Assembly: GCF_001457655.1 (NCBI RefSeq)
Contig: NZ_LN831035.1
Location: forward strand, 992,001-1,056,000
Length of the DNA: 64,000 bases
DNA from: Haemophilus influenzae
GTDB lineage: Bacteria > Pseudomonadota > Gammaproteobacteria > Enterobacterales > Pasteurellaceae
Direction: 5' to 3'
This document shows, piece by piece, positions 20,240-28,574 of the stretch (within the stretch, counting starts at the first letter, position 1; each line of letters begins with the position of its first letter). The notes below the pieces were generated by a model. The model made no database searches. It was not told the DNA's origin and saw nothing but the letters and a program-made list of their open reading frames with translations. Both the position numbers and the translations under genes were made by a program.

Positions 20240-20267
20240 ATTGCCCCTTAATGGGGCAATTTTTTTG
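20240..20267 (+). terminator. Terminator of the thioredoxin gene
   Basis: ATTGCCCC (20240-20247) pairs with GGGGCAAT (20253-20260), followed by seven T residues. Confidence 0.85.
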
Positions 20268-20600
20268 TCTTAAGATTTCACTTTCTAATAACGAACTTAA
20301 TTCTCCCGCACTTGGCGTAGAAAATTCGAGCATTAAAATATCAGGCAATGCCGATGCAAATAAATTCACTAATGATGTATAAGACCCGCACAATAATACG
20401 CTTTCATCTTTGCTCCAGTTGCCATGGCATACATGTAATTAGGGGAGAGTTCCACGCTACACGCCAGCTACGATCTAATGGCATATCGGTCATGCGCATA
20501 AAGCAAGAAACATTGCTACGCATACCTAAGCCATTCCAGCTATCGGCTTCAAAAGTTAAGCCATTGAATACTGCAATTTAATTCAAAATAATTTCAGTAA
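20268..20600 (-). pseudogene. Decayed minus-strand coding remnants
   Basis: No intact gene lies between thioredoxin and the TatD-family gene. Two minus-strand frames still read like real protein. One (about 20265-20393) holds LVNLFASALPDILMLEFSTP and resembles the end of cobalamin-independent methionine synthase-like barrels (LEFxTPxAG). The other (about 20400-20570) reads FEADSWNGLGMRSNVSCF then RSWRVAWNSP and recalls an acyl-CoA dehydrogenase segment. The frames are interrupted, have no start, and run into each other. The family guesses are weak; the decay is the safer statement. Confidence 0.4.
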
Positions 20601-20611
20601 TGTGACGTGGA

Positions 20612-21400
20612 TCAAGAAAAAATCTGGCAAGCATTTTCCCATGTAAGTTTTTTAATCAATTCAGCAGGTTCATTTCTTAAGGTGCAAAGGGCTTTAAAAC
20701 TTTCCACAATACGTTCTGGTCGATTAGGTTGGCCTTGAAAACCAAATACAGGCATATCTGGACTGTCTGTTTCCAACACTAAGGCATCAAGCGGCAACTT
20801 CGCGATTGCTTGACGAGTTTTATTGGCTCGTTCATAAGTGATAGTGCCGCCAACTCCGATTTTATAGCCTAAATCAACAAAGTGTTTTGCTTGATCGTAA
20901 CTTCCTGAAAAACCGTGTACCACGCCAAGTTTAGATAATGGAATACGTTTTAAAAAAGTAAAAATTTGATCATGGGTTTTTCGACTGTGAATATTGACGG
21001 GTAAATTAAATTGCTTTGCCAAATAAAGTTGGCTTTCAAAAAAATGACATTGCTTTGCCCAAAGTTCATCGGTGAGCAAATCAGGAATCGCGCGTTCTAA
21101 ACCAATTTCTGCCACCGCTGAGCAATTTGCATCACGATTTTTTAAGGCTTGTTCTAACAGAATCAAATCATTTTCGGCGTGTTCTTGAATATAAAGAGGA
21201 TGGAGCCCAAGCCCATAGCACAAATTATCAGGAAAAAGTGCGGTCATATTTTGGATTGTTTTAAAATCAGCTTCTTTCACCGCCACAACCAGTATTTTTT
21301 GCACATCGGCTTGCTTAGCATTATCAATAAGTTGTGACAACGGTTCCCCAGTAAATTGTTGGAGATAATCAAGATGCGTGTGAGTGTCGAAGAAGTGCAT
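20612..21400 (-). CDS. TatD-family metal-dependent hydrolase (YjjV-like)
   Basis: A 262-residue TIM-barrel hydrolase of the TatD deoxyribonuclease family. Metal-binding motifs: FFDTHTHLDY at the start, AEIGLER with the Glu ligand, NIHSRKTHD, GVVHGFSG, and VLETDSPDMPV with the Asp ligand. Family members have 3'-5' DNase or related phosphodiesterase activity. The sequence with FGFQGQPNRPE looks closer to YjjV than to TatD itself. It is transcribed leftward and ends near the decayed strip. Confidence 0.88.
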   Translation of the reverse strand: MHFFDTHTHLDYLQQFTGEPLSQLIDNAKQADVQKILVVAVKEADFKTIQNMTALFPDNLCYGLGLHPLYIQEHAENDLILLEQALKNRDANCSAVAEIGLERAIPDLLTDELWAKQCHFFESQLYLAKQFNLPVNIHSRKTHDQIFTFLKRIPLSKLGVVHGFSGSYDQAKHFVDLGYKIGVGGTITYERANKTRQAIAKLPLDALVLETDSPDMPVFGFQGQPNRPERIVESFKALCTLRNEPAELIKKLTWENACQIFS

Positions 21401-21427
21401 AAATATCTTTATCTAAATTCTATAAAA

Positions 21428-21457
21428 AATCCCCTGATTATCGCTAATCAGGGGATT
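21428..21457. terminator. Terminator-like hairpin between the TatD-family gene and the PemK-like gene
   Basis: The 13-bp stem AATCCCCTGATTA / TAATCAGGGGATT has a 4-base loop and A/T flanks on both sides. It ends minus-strand transcripts arriving from ppiB and the PemK-like gene. Confidence 0.8.
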
Positions 21458-21541
21458 CATCGCTCAATGGCGTTTAAAAACTCATCTTTCGATGATGATC
21501 GCTCTAAGGCGTTACGCTCGGAAGTCTATACTGTATTCTAT

Positions 21542-21973
21542 CTACTTGTCAAGTAATGAGCTTGCATTGATTGCTTTTATGATAGCTCTTTGAACTTTTG
21601 TTACAACATCCCTTGGCAAATATTGAGTAATTTTAGTTCCTTTATCATAAATATGATACAGACGGAGACGACTTACTGATTGAATTAATTCAGATTTAAT
21701 CCAGCGAGTCCTTTTATCATAAAAGCTTGTTGCTTTTATTAATTCTGAATCTATTTCAATATGATAGCCATTTTTTATACCATCTAAATTAATTGTAGAT
21801 GAAATTGGTGCAACTAAAATAAGCCCGTTCAGTTTCGCATTCAAAACAACAACTAAACGTTTTTTAACCATTTCAGGTGGAATATGTCCATCAACGTGAC
21901 AGGTATGCGAAAATTGACCATAATCACATTCTAGAATTTCTCCAACTTTAGGGCGATGTTGTTTTATGCTCAT
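21542..21973 (-). CDS. PemK/MazF-like toxin-fold protein
   Basis: A 143-residue protein whose N-terminal half resembles the CcdB/PemK fold: RPKVGEILECDYGQF, then PPEMVKKRLVVVLNAK and LILVAPISSTI. Many relatives are endoribonuclease toxins that cleave mRNA. The usual RPVVV is changed to RLVVV and the protein is longer than typical MazF (about 110). No antitoxin gene sits beside it; the neighbour three bases upstream is ppiB, which probably drives it. An unpaired toxin fold in a housekeeping unit may be a domesticated regulator. Fold call moderate, activity unknown. Confidence 0.65.
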   Translation of the reverse strand: MSIKQHRPKVGEILECDYGQFSHTCHVDGHIPPEMVKKRLVVVLNAKLNGLILVAPISSTINLDGIKNGYHIEIDSELIKATSFYDKRTRWIKSELIQSVSRLRLYHIYDKGTKITQYLPRDVVTKVQRAIIKAINASSLLDK

Positions 21974-21976
21974 TTG

Positions 21977-22486
21977 TTACTCAATAGAAACCAATGTAAT
22001 CACTACATCTTCAGTAGGAACATCTTGATGAAAGCCTTTGTTGCCTGTTTTCACTTTTTTGATTTTATCAACAACATCCATCCCTTCAACCACTTCACCA
22101 AATACCGCATAGCCCCATTCTTGAACGACTTCTCGACCAAACATTTCTTTTGAACGATAATTTAAGAAATCATTGTCTGCCACGTTAATGAAAAATTGTG
22201 CGGTCGCTGAATGTGGATCTGACGTGCGTGCCATTGCAATGGTTCCACGTTTGTTGCTTAAACGATTGTTCGCTTCATTTTGGATTGGTGCTTTGGTTGC
22301 TTTTTCATGCATACCGCTTTCCATACCGCCACCTTGAATCATAAAGCCATCAATAACACGATGAAAAATTGTGTTATTATAAAAACCTTCTTTGCAGTAA
22401 TTTAAGAAATTTTCTGCTGTAACTGGAGCTTTATCAAAATCCAATTTAATTTTAATGTCGCCAAAATTTGTGTGTAATGTAACCAT
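21977..22486 (-). CDS. ppiB: Peptidyl-prolyl cis-trans isomerase B (cyclophilin)
   Basis: A 169-residue cytoplasmic cyclophilin that speeds proline isomerisation in folding proteins. Motifs: [56 protein letters not shown] and [16 protein letters not shown]. There is no signal peptide, which fits PpiB rather than PpiA. It is divergent from cysS, with about 100 bases between the starts, and shares its unit with the PemK-like gene. Confidence 0.95.
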   Translation of the reverse strand: MVTLHTNFGDIKIKLDFDKAPVTAENFLNYCKEGFYNNTIFHRVIDGFMIQGGGMESGMHEKATKAPIQNEANNRLSNKRGTIAMARTSDPHSATAQFFINVADNDFLNYRSKEMFGREVVQEWGYAVFGEVVEGMDVVDKIKKVKTGNKGFHQDVPTEDVVITLVSIE

Positions 22487-22588
22487 TTTGTTTTCCCTCT
22501 AAAAAATTAAGGGTCGTATTATTCCACAATCGAGGTAAAAGTGCTATAAAAGTGCGGTTTGTTTTTATTTCATTTTACGAGCTTAAAA

Positions 22589-23968
22589 ATGCTAAAAATT
22601 TTCAATACCTTAACGAGAGAAAAAGAAATCTTTAAACCTATCCACGAAAATAAAGTGGGAATGTATGTTTGTGGCGTCACTGTTTATGATTTGTGCCATA
22701 TCGGTCATGGACGCACTTTTGTGTGTTTTGATGTGATTGCCCGTTATTTACGTTCTTTGGGTTACGATTTAACTTATGTGCGCAATATTACGGACGTAGA
22801 TGACAAAATCATCAAACGTGCATTAGAAAACAAAGAAACCTGCGATCAGCTAGTGGATCGTATGGTGCAGGAAATGTATAAAGATTTTGATGCACTTAAT
22901 GTATTACGCCCTGATTTTGAGCCTCGCGCAACCCATCATATTCCTGAAATTATTGAAATTGTGGAAAAATTGATTAAACGTGGACATGCTTATGTTGCAG
23001 ATAATGGCGATGTGATGTTTGATGTAGAAAGCTTCAAAGAATACGGCAAATTATCCCGTCAAGATCTTGAGCAATTACAAGCTGGTGCACGTATTGAAAT
23101 CAATGAAATCAAGAAAAATCCAATGGATTTCGTGCTTTGGAAAATGTCGAAAGAAAACGAACCAAGTTGGGCTTCCCCTTGGGGTGCAGGTCGTCCTGGC
23201 TGGCATATTGAATGTTCGGCTATGAACTGCAAACAGCTTGGCGAACATTTTGATATTCACGGTGGTGGCTCTGATTTAATGTTCCCACACCACGAAAATG
23301 AAATTGCACAATCTTGCTGTGCGCATGGTGGCCAATATGTGAATTATTGGATCCATTCTGGCATGATTATGGTGGATAAAGAAAAAATGTCGAAATCTCT
23401 CGGCAATTTCTTCACAATTCGTGATGTATTAAACCATTACAATGCAGAAGCTGTACGTTATTTCTTATTAACGGCACATTATCGTAGCCAGCTAAATTAC
23501 AGCGAAGAAAACTTGAATTTAGCGCAAGGTGCGTTGGAACGTTTATACACGGCTTTACGTGGAACGGATCAAAGTGCGGTTGTTTTTGGCGGAGAAAATT
23601 TTGTGGAAACCTTCCGTGAAGCAATGGACGATGATTTTAATACGCCAAATGCACTTTCTGTTTTATTCGAAATGGCGCGTGAAATTAACAAGTTAAAAAC
23701 AGAGGATGCTGAGAAAGCCAATGGACTTGCCGCGCGTTTGCGTGAATTGGGGGCGATTTTAGGATTACTTCAACAAGATCCAGAAAAATTCTTACAAGCA
23801 GGTTCTGACGATGATGAAGTGGCAAAAATTGAAGCACTGATTAAACAACGCAATGAGGCCCGCGCTGCTAAAGATTGGGCTACTGCTGATGCTGCGCGTA
23901 ATGAGCTTATCGCTATGGGCATCGTATTAGAAGATGGGCCGAATGGAACAACTTGGCGTAAGCAATAA
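22589..23968 (+). CDS. cysS: Cysteinyl-tRNA synthetase
   Basis: A 459-residue class I aminoacyl-tRNA synthetase that charges tRNA-Cys. Signatures: [19 protein letters not shown] (zinc Cys and HIGH), [20 protein letters not shown] with zinc ligands, [16 protein letters not shown] and [14 protein letters not shown]. The C-terminal helical DALR-type region is complete. The start is set at MLKIFNTL, where the family begins; ten more in-frame codons upstream have no start signal. An uptake sequence sits in the ppiB-cysS gap. Confidence 0.97.
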   Translation: MLKIFNTLTREKEIFKPIHENKVGMYVCGVTVYDLCHIGHGRTFVCFDVIARYLRSLGYDLTYVRNITDVDDKIIKRALENKETCDQLVDRMVQEMYKDFDALNVLRPDFEPRATHHIPEIIEIVEKLIKRGHAYVADNGDVMFDVESFKEYGKLSRQDLEQLQAGARIEINEIKKNPMDFVLWKMSKENEPSWASPWGAGRPGWHIECSAMNCKQLGEHFDIHGGGSDLMFPHHENEIAQSCCAHGGQYVNYWIHSGMIMVDKEKMSKSLGNFFTIRDVLNHYNAEAVRYFLLTAHYRSQLNYSEENLNLAQGALERLYTALRGTDQSAVVFGGENFVETFREAMDDDFNTPNALSVLFEMAREINKLKTEDAEKANGLAARLRELGAILGLLQQDPEKFLQAGSDDDEVAKIEALIKQRNEARAAKDWATADAARNELIAMGIVLEDGPNGTTWRKQ

Positions 23969-23993
23969 ATTTAAACGTTAAATTAATTTCATT

Positions 23994-24034
23994 AAAAAGA
24001 CTAAGTTCAGAATGTAATAGAACTTAGTCTTTTT
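23994..24034. terminator. Bidirectional terminator after cysS
   Basis: The 15-bp stem AAAAAGACTAAGTTC / GAACTTAGTCTTTTT has an 11-base loop. It closes cysS from the left and tesB plus the small frame from the right. Confidence 0.85.
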
Positions 24035-24043
24035 ATTTTTTCA

Positions 24044-24118
24044 TCATTTCTTAATATAAGATTTCAAGGTTTGCTCGGTTTCAACCTGTTGCCAAAATTG
24101 TGTAATAAGTGCGGTCAT
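24044..24118 (-). CDS. Very short open frame downstream of tesB
   Basis: A 24-codon frame that starts ATGACCGCACTT and encodes MTALITQFWQQVETEQTLKS plus four residues. It is preceded by AGAGAGAAAA and lies ten bases after the tesB stop on the same strand. It ends just before the shared terminator. It could be a real small protein or the start of a longer gene lost by deletion. Its first codons contain the uptake 9-mer ACCGCACTT, so part of the sequence may reflect that element. Confidence 0.3.
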   Translation of the reverse strand: MTALITQFWQQVETEQTLKSYIKK

Positions 24119-24128
24119 TTTTTCTCTC

Positions 24129-24379
24129 TTATTCATTAAAACGGATCAAACCTTCTTGTTGTGTTGTCGCGATTAATTGACCATCTTGCGAGAAAATTTG
24201 CCCGCGAGCTAAGCCTCGCCCTCCAAAAGCATTATTGCTTTCAATTGCGTGCAAATGCCAGTGATTTAAATCAAACGGACGATGGAACCAAATACTATGA
24301 TCAATGGTTGCCACTTTCATTCCTTTTTGTAAAAAGCCTTTTTCGTGCGGATGAAGTGCGGTCAAAATACAGTGAAAAT
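24129..24379 (-). pseudogene. tesB: Acyl-CoA thioesterase II, C-terminal piece cut off by the prophage
   Basis: The frame encodes FHCILTALHPHEKGFL, then the TesB active-site stretch ATIDHSIWFHRPFDLNHWHL, and ends in TTQQEGLIRF. It is the natural continuation of the N-terminal piece at 60842-61456, 36 kb away. The join falls inside the codons for YFSDF/HC. Both pieces carry the same 5 bases at the border (AAAAT on the plus strand). Without the N-terminal hot-dog half and a start signal this piece should not make active enzyme. Confidence 0.9.
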
Positions 24380-24551
24380 GTGGGGTAGTGACAATATTTG
24401 CATAAGGAAAAAGAAAAAATTTGGTGGGAAAAAATTGGCTGGAGCCCCTGTTTGTGGGGCTTTAGCGTTTTTAGGGGGAAAGTTTATGCAAAAATGGAAA
24501 ATGGTGGGGATTGGGGGAAAATGGTCGAAAATTGGGTTTTATTTTGCATAA
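24380..24551. repeat. Left prophage end with candidate transposase sites
   Basis: TTTGCATAA occurs at 24397-24405 and 24543-24551, and its complement TTATGCAAA at 24484-24492. The outermost copy begins 17 bases inside the border, the same distance as on the right end. Mu ends carry three transposase sites each; these repeats fit that role. The first two bases are not the TG of Mu. Confidence 0.7.
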
Positions 24552-24754
24552 AAGTTGGCGGTGAATTGTTAGGTTTTAAACATTTTTAAAATTTTAAAGT
24601 TCGTTTTAAAGTGGGTTTAAATTCAGCTTTAAAATCGGGGTGGAAATTGCAGGAAGATGAAATAGAGGTGGTGTATTTAAGTGAGGTTTTTTATGGTTGT
24701 TTTGGTAAAAGCTAGGAGAAAAGGCGGTTTCAGTGGCAGAAATCGCCTTTTTTG
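24443..24754. other. Gene-poor left-end segment with two terminator hairpins
   Basis: Between the left end and the repressor (24380-24956) I see no convincing gene. AGCCCC/GGGGCT (24443-24461) and AAAAGGCGGTTTC/GAAATCGCCTTTT (24719-24751, then T run) form hairpins. A 21-codon frame at 24693-24758 (MVVLVKARRKGG...) has a GAGG upstream but overlaps the second hairpin. The stretch 24562-24630 is full of TTTTAAA-type repeats. Confidence 0.5.
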
Positions 24755-24956
24755 TTGATTTTTGGGGCGATTTTGGTGCGTTTAGATGAAATCTAGCGGT
24801 TTGTTGTGTGTGATTATGGGTAGAATTTGCGAAAATGCGCCATTATTTGGCGGTATTTGAAAGGAACACAGGCTTCCTTGCCTTTGTGCTTAATATTAAG
24901 AAAGCGCTTGTAATGCGGTTTCTGTGGATGTTACCGACATTGATGTCGGTAACATA

Positions 24957-25670
24957 TTAAAAATTGCGGTAGCCTAATACAACTTGACCAATCACAAGCA
25001 GGCTGTCTGCCTCTTCTGCTGTGAGTTTTATCGGGCGGTATGCGTTATTGTCGCTGATTAACTCTACCCCGCTAAATGTACGTTGAATGCGTTTTATCAG
25101 CATTGATCCTTGATTGTTTAAAACAAAGATTTTGCCATCAATTAAAGTTTTACTGGCATGATTGACGATAATGTCCTCGCCGTCTTTTAGCGTGTCGTCC
25201 ATGCTATCGCCGCATACTTTATACTTTCCGCAGTCTTCCGCTTTTAACCCTCTAGCACGGAGCCATTCGCGCTCTATCTTGGTCTTTTTTACCTCTAGGT
25301 AATCGCTGTTTATGCCACCATAACCAGCCGTTACGATAACATCACGACAATCATCAATCCATTCAAACCCTTCGTCATCGGCAACGCTACGCGAATTCTC
25401 GCTTTCGCGCAGGGTAATTCTATTGGAATTTTCATCTAGTGTTGCATTGGTCTCTCCAGTCAATAAATAGTTAGGCGAAACCTCTAACTCTTCAGCAAGG
25501 GTAATAATCATTGAAGCTACAGGTTCAGTTTGATTTGTTTCCCAATTCTGCAATGCAGATAGTGAAAGTCCCAGCTTTTCCGCCATAGCATTTCTTGAAA
25601 CTTTTTTAAACTCTCTTAACTCTCTAATCCGATTTCCTATGGATGAGTTGTTTTTAAACTTAACTCTCAT
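24957..25670 (-). CDS. Prophage repressor, HTH plus S24 peptidase
   Basis: A 237-residue CI/LexA-like repressor. Residues 12-65 form an XRE helix-turn-helix (NAMAEKLGLSLSALQNWE). The C-terminal half is an S24 self-cleaving domain with nucleophile Ser in CGDSMDD (about 156) and general-base Lys in MLIKRIQ (about 193). Ala-Gly in VTAGYGG (about 115-116) is a candidate cleavage site. It should keep early genes off and be inactivated by RecA after DNA damage. It is divergent from the Ner-like gene across an operator-rich gap. Mu's own c repressor is of a different type. Confidence 0.9.
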   Translation of the reverse strand: MRVKFKNNSSIGNRIRELREFKKVSRNAMAEKLGLSLSALQNWETNQTEPVASMIITLAEELEVSPNYLLTGETNATLDENSNRITLRESENSRSVADDEGFEWIDDCRDVIVTAGYGGINSDYLEVKKTKIEREWLRARGLKAEDCGKYKVCGDSMDDTLKDGEDIIVNHASKTLIDGKIFVLNNQGSMLIKRIQRTFSGVELISDNNAYRPIKLTAEEADSLLVIGQVVLGYRNF

Positions 25671-25868
25671 AACTTTAAAAAACTCCTATGAAAAATTTAA
25701 CTTTTTTAAAGTTGAATTAAAAGTTATTTATTTCAAATAGATAGATTAAATAACTATTAATCCAATGGTTAATTTTTAATCGATTAACTTTAAAATAAAC
25801 TTTTAAAAGTTGTATTAGTTGTTTTTATGGTTTAATATCCTCATCAGATTAACAAATGAGGTTATCTA
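25671..25868. promoter_or_regulatory. Early control region with repressor operators
   Basis: The gap between divergent repressor and Ner-like genes holds repeated AACTTT half-sites. AACTTTTTTAAAGTT is at 25699-25713 and the perfect palindrome AACTTTTAAAAGTT at 25798-25811; single AACTTT copies lie at 25671 and 25786. Spacing and symmetry suit binding by the HTH repressor and Ner at two opposed promoters. The region is extremely AT-rich. Confidence 0.7.
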
Positions 25869-26132
25869 ATGAGGACATTAATGGAAGCTAAAAAAACAGC
25901 TATTGATTGGCATCGAGAAGACATCAAAGCTGCACTAGCAAAAAAAGGTTGGTCATTGCGCCAACTCTCTTTAAAGCATGGTTATAGCAACGGTAGCACA
26001 TTAAAAAACGCACTAGACCGTCCTTGGCTCAAAGGTGAACGTATCATAGCTGAAGCTATTGGCGTTCCTGCCGAAGTTATTTGGGCATCACGTTATGAGC
26101 AACGTAACCATAAAAAATACGCTGATAGATAG
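25869..26132 (+). CDS. ner: Ner-like DNA-binding regulator
   Basis: An 87-residue protein of the Ner/Nlp family: DWHREDIKAALAKKGWSLRQ, LSLKHGYSNGSTLKNALDRP, and the end GVPAEVIWASRY. In Mu, Ner turns down both the early and repressor promoters early in lytic growth. Its position just right of the operator region and before transposase A is the same here. A second ATG at 25881 also has GAGG in front and would give 83 residues, so the start is uncertain. Confidence 0.9.
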   Translation: MRTLMEAKKTAIDWHREDIKAALAKKGWSLRQLSLKHGYSNGSTLKNALDRPWLKGERIIAEAIGVPAEVIWASRYEQRNHKKYADR

Positions 26133-26146
26133 TTTTGAGGTTATTT

Positions 26147-28114
26147 ATGAGAAACGACAACCTAAAAACACACTACTCAGCCAAGGAACTACTTGATTTA
26201 AGTTTATCCTGTTTACCTAATTCGGTGCAAGGAATTATTTATCAAGCTAAGAAGAATGGTTGGGTAACTCAAAAAAGAGTTGGCAAAGGTGGTGGAAAAG
26301 AATATGCCTTGGCATCTTTACCGCAAGAAATTCAAACTGAGATTCGCACTAAATTCGCGATGGAGATTATCAATGCTAAACCTAAAGCACTCCCTGTAGT
26401 AAAAGCTGACGACTTAAAACAGCTCACCACGGCGCAACGCAAAGCGGCAGATGCGCGGATGGCGTTAGTGTTGTATGTGAATGAATTAGAAGCGGCGTTA
26501 GGCTCGCGCAATCAGGCGATGAAATGCCTACTTGAGCAAGCCAAGCAAGGGGAATTAAGCGATACACAAATGGCGTGGATTGCCTTGGCGAATAATAAAC
26601 AAGGCAATGGGCGCGTATTGGGACATCGCACGCTGTATAAGTGGGTATTGGCATATCACCAATGTGAGACAGCGGAACAACGTTTGATGGTGTTAGCCCC
26701 CGGCAAGCGCAAGCGGGTTGAACCAGAAAATGTGTGGTATTTGCCTTGGTTTATGGGGTGCTATCGACAAACGTCAGGGCTGACTTTTGCAGATGCCTAT
26801 CGAATGTTTGAGGCAGAATATGTGGGACGTTATGGCGATGATCCGACTTTTATGTCGATGTTACCAAGCCCCGATCAAGTTCGTACCGCCTTTGGCAAAT
26901 TGCCCGTGCATATTCGCGAATTAGGGCGTTTAACTGGCTCAAAATATAAGAATTTGTTGCCTTATGTGGAACGTAAATGGGACTTGTTTAAAGCTAACGA
27001 TATTTGGATTGGCGACGGACATTCTTTGAAATTGAAAGTCGCCCACCCTATCCACGGCAGTCCGTTTACGCCAGAACTGACAATGATTGTGGACGGCGCA
27101 AGCCGAAAAATCGTGGGTTGGTCGCTGGCATTATCAGAAAGCGGTTTTGCAGTGTTAGATGCCTTGCGACATGCCATTAGCCGACACGGTGTACCCTGTA
27201 TTTATTACTCGGACAACGGTGGCGGTGAAAAGAACAAAATGCTGGATGCAGACGTCACGGGGATTTTACCGCGCTTTGGCATTCACCACGCCACAGGGAT
27301 TGCAGGCAATCCGCAAGGGCGCGGGATTATTGAGCGGCTTAACCGCACCGTGGGAAAACGCATTGCACAGATGTTTCCCACTTATTACGGCAGCAGTGCG
27401 GATCAGGATACCACGCGGCGAATGTTGCAATCTATGGTCTCTCTTGCCGGCGCCAAACAAGGGGCAAAATTAACGCCAAAACAACGCAAGGCAAAAGCAA
27501 TGTTGCCTACGTGGGATGAATTAATGAAAGCCATTGAACAAGTGATCGATTGGTATAACAACGAACATGTGCATAGTGAAATCAATTGCACACCAGCAGA
27601 GAAATATCGCCGAGTGACGCAAGACGATTTGATTGTGATGCTTTCTGAACCGGAATTACGCGATATAGAACGACCGCACTTTATTCGCAAAACGCAGCGT
27701 GGTTTGGTGCAGTGGAATAATCACCAATATTTCCATTTGGATTTATTGAATCACCAAGGCAGTGAAGTGGTGGTGGCGGTGGATATTCACAATGCAGATT
27801 TTGTGCAAGTGCGGACGAAATCCGGACAGTTTATTTGCAATGCAAAATTTGAAGGGCACGCCCGCGAAGCATTCTCGGTTTCAATGGTGGAACAACAACG
27901 CCAAAAACGCGCAGACAGCAAATTGAAACGGATTCAACGCAATGTTGATGAAACCTTGGCTGAACTTAATCCGGTGATCACGATTGAGTATCAGCCAGAT
28001 TTTGCAGTGTTAGTGCCAAAAGTGAAGCAAAAAATCCCAGCCAAGCCGATTTTCCATAACTTAACGGAGAAAGAAGAATGGGAAGCGGAACAGGCAAAGT
28101 TGGTGAATGAATAA
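26147..28114 (+). CDS. Mu-type transposase A (DDE recombinase)
   Basis: A 655-residue transposase that would bind both phage ends, cut and join them to target DNA. It has an N-terminal winged-helix part (SAKELLDLSLSCLP), helical end-binding domains, then the rve/RNase H-like core. Likely catalytic residues are Asp 290 (IWIGDGHSLKL), Asp 356 (YYSDNGGG) and Glu 396 (GRGIIERLNRT). The last two are 40 residues apart, shorter than in MuA. A Mu-type C-terminal domain follows. I start at ATG 26147, with GAGG seven bases upstream, rather than the TTG at 26135. Target-site duplication of 5 bp agrees with this enzyme class. Confidence 0.95.
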   Translation: MRNDNLKTHYSAKELLDLSLSCLPNSVQGIIYQAKKNGWVTQKRVGKGGGKEYALASLPQEIQTEIRTKFAMEIINAKPKALPVVKADDLKQLTTAQRKAADARMALVLYVNELEAALGSRNQAMKCLLEQAKQGELSDTQMAWIALANNKQGNGRVLGHRTLYKWVLAYHQCETAEQRLMVLAPGKRKRVEPENVWYLPWFMGCYRQTSGLTFADAYRMFEAEYVGRYGDDPTFMSMLPSPDQVRTAFGKLPVHIRELGRLTGSKYKNLLPYVERKWDLFKANDIWIGDGHSLKLKVAHPIHGSPFTPELTMIVDGASRKIVGWSLALSESGFAVLDALRHAISRHGVPCIYYSDNGGGEKNKMLDADVTGILPRFGIHHATGIAGNPQGRGIIERLNRTVGKRIAQMFPTYYGSSADQDTTRRMLQSMVSLAGAKQGAKLTPKQRKAKAMLPTWDELMKAIEQVIDWYNNEHVHSEINCTPAEKYRRVTQDDLIVMLSEPELRDIERPHFIRKTQRGLVQWNNHQYFHLDLLNHQGSEVVVAVDIHNADFVQVRTKSGQFICNAKFEGHAREAFSVSMVEQQRQKRADSKLKRIQRNVDETLAELNPVITIEYQPDFAVLVPKVKQKIPAKPIFHNLTEKEEWEAEQAKLVNE

Positions 28115-28124
28115 GGAGAACAAG

Positions 28125-28523
28125 ATGAAGAATTTTATTGAAAAAGAACGTAAAGCGCGCAGCAAAAGACGATTTAAACGCGCTAAAACGTTGATTAAAA
28201 GAGATTGGTCGAAAATAAACGATTTCCCAGTTTGGATTTTAACCCCTAGTGGCGTTGCCCCAAATTTAGCATCGCAATCAACGGCTCTAGATATGAATCA
28301 AGGTACGCCTTCATATCCGTCGCAACAAAATCAGGCACATCAGTGCTTTGTAACAAAAGACGAAGCTGATCGTGCGAATCGCCCTGAAATTGAAGCAGCG
28401 CAAGTTGATCCTGCTCGGCAAGTTGAACAATTAGCGAGCGAATTAAAATCTGTTGTACAGCAAGCCGACCGTTTAGGGCAGAAAGTTGTTGCTGTAAGTC
28501 TTCGAGTTGAGTTTGCGACATAA
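28125..28523 (+). CDS. Small basic early protein, 3' part doubtful
   Basis: AAGGAGAACAAG precedes ATG at 28125, one of the best ribosome binding sites in the region. The first 45 residues are strongly basic (MKNFIEKERKARSKRRFKRA, then KRDWSKINDFPVW). The remainder of the 132-codon frame is low in recognisable structure and lies antisense to a better-looking leftward gene (28246-28521). Either two genes truly overlap, or this gene lost its original end. I do not recognise a family. A nucleic-acid-binding role is only suggested by charge. Confidence 0.45.
   Translation: MKNFIEKERKARSKRRFKRAKTLIKRDWSKINDFPVWILTPSGVAPNLASQSTALDMNQGTPSYPSQQNQAHQCFVTKDEADRANRPEIEAAQVDPARQVEQLASELKSVVQQADRLGQKVVAVSLRVEFAT
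28246..28521 (-). CDS. Hypothetical leftward protein in the early region
   Basis: 91 residues, starting after AAGGAGAACCTT on the minus strand. It opens with a helical, coiled-coil-like segment (SQTQLEDLQQQLSALNGRLA) and continues with amphipathic helices. Codon use and amino-acid composition look natural, unlike the opposite frame. It is the only leftward gene between transposase genes A and B and would be transcribed against the early operon. No family is recognised; antisense control of the early operon is possible. Confidence 0.6.
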   Translation of the reverse strand: MSQTQLEDLQQQLSALNGRLAVQQILIRSLIVQLAEQDQLALLQFQGDSHDQLRLLLQSTDVPDFVATDMKAYLDSYLEPLIAMLNLGQRH

Positions 28524-28574
28524 GGTTCTCCTTGGTTTAGGTAGGTTTAAAACAGAATTATAACGAGGTTAAAA

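Noticed and set aside
24693..24758. Short frame MVVLVKARRKGG... behind GAGG.
   Set aside because: Its second half is the arm of a terminator hairpin, so the sequence is explained by that structure.
25671..25868. Origin of replication because of extreme A+T content.
   Set aside because: The AACTTT symmetry and divergent regulator genes explain it as an operator region; Mu-type phages replicate by transposition from their ends.
26135..26146. TTG start for transposase A giving four more residues.
   Set aside because: GAGG lies correctly for ATG 26147, and the TTG overlaps that site.
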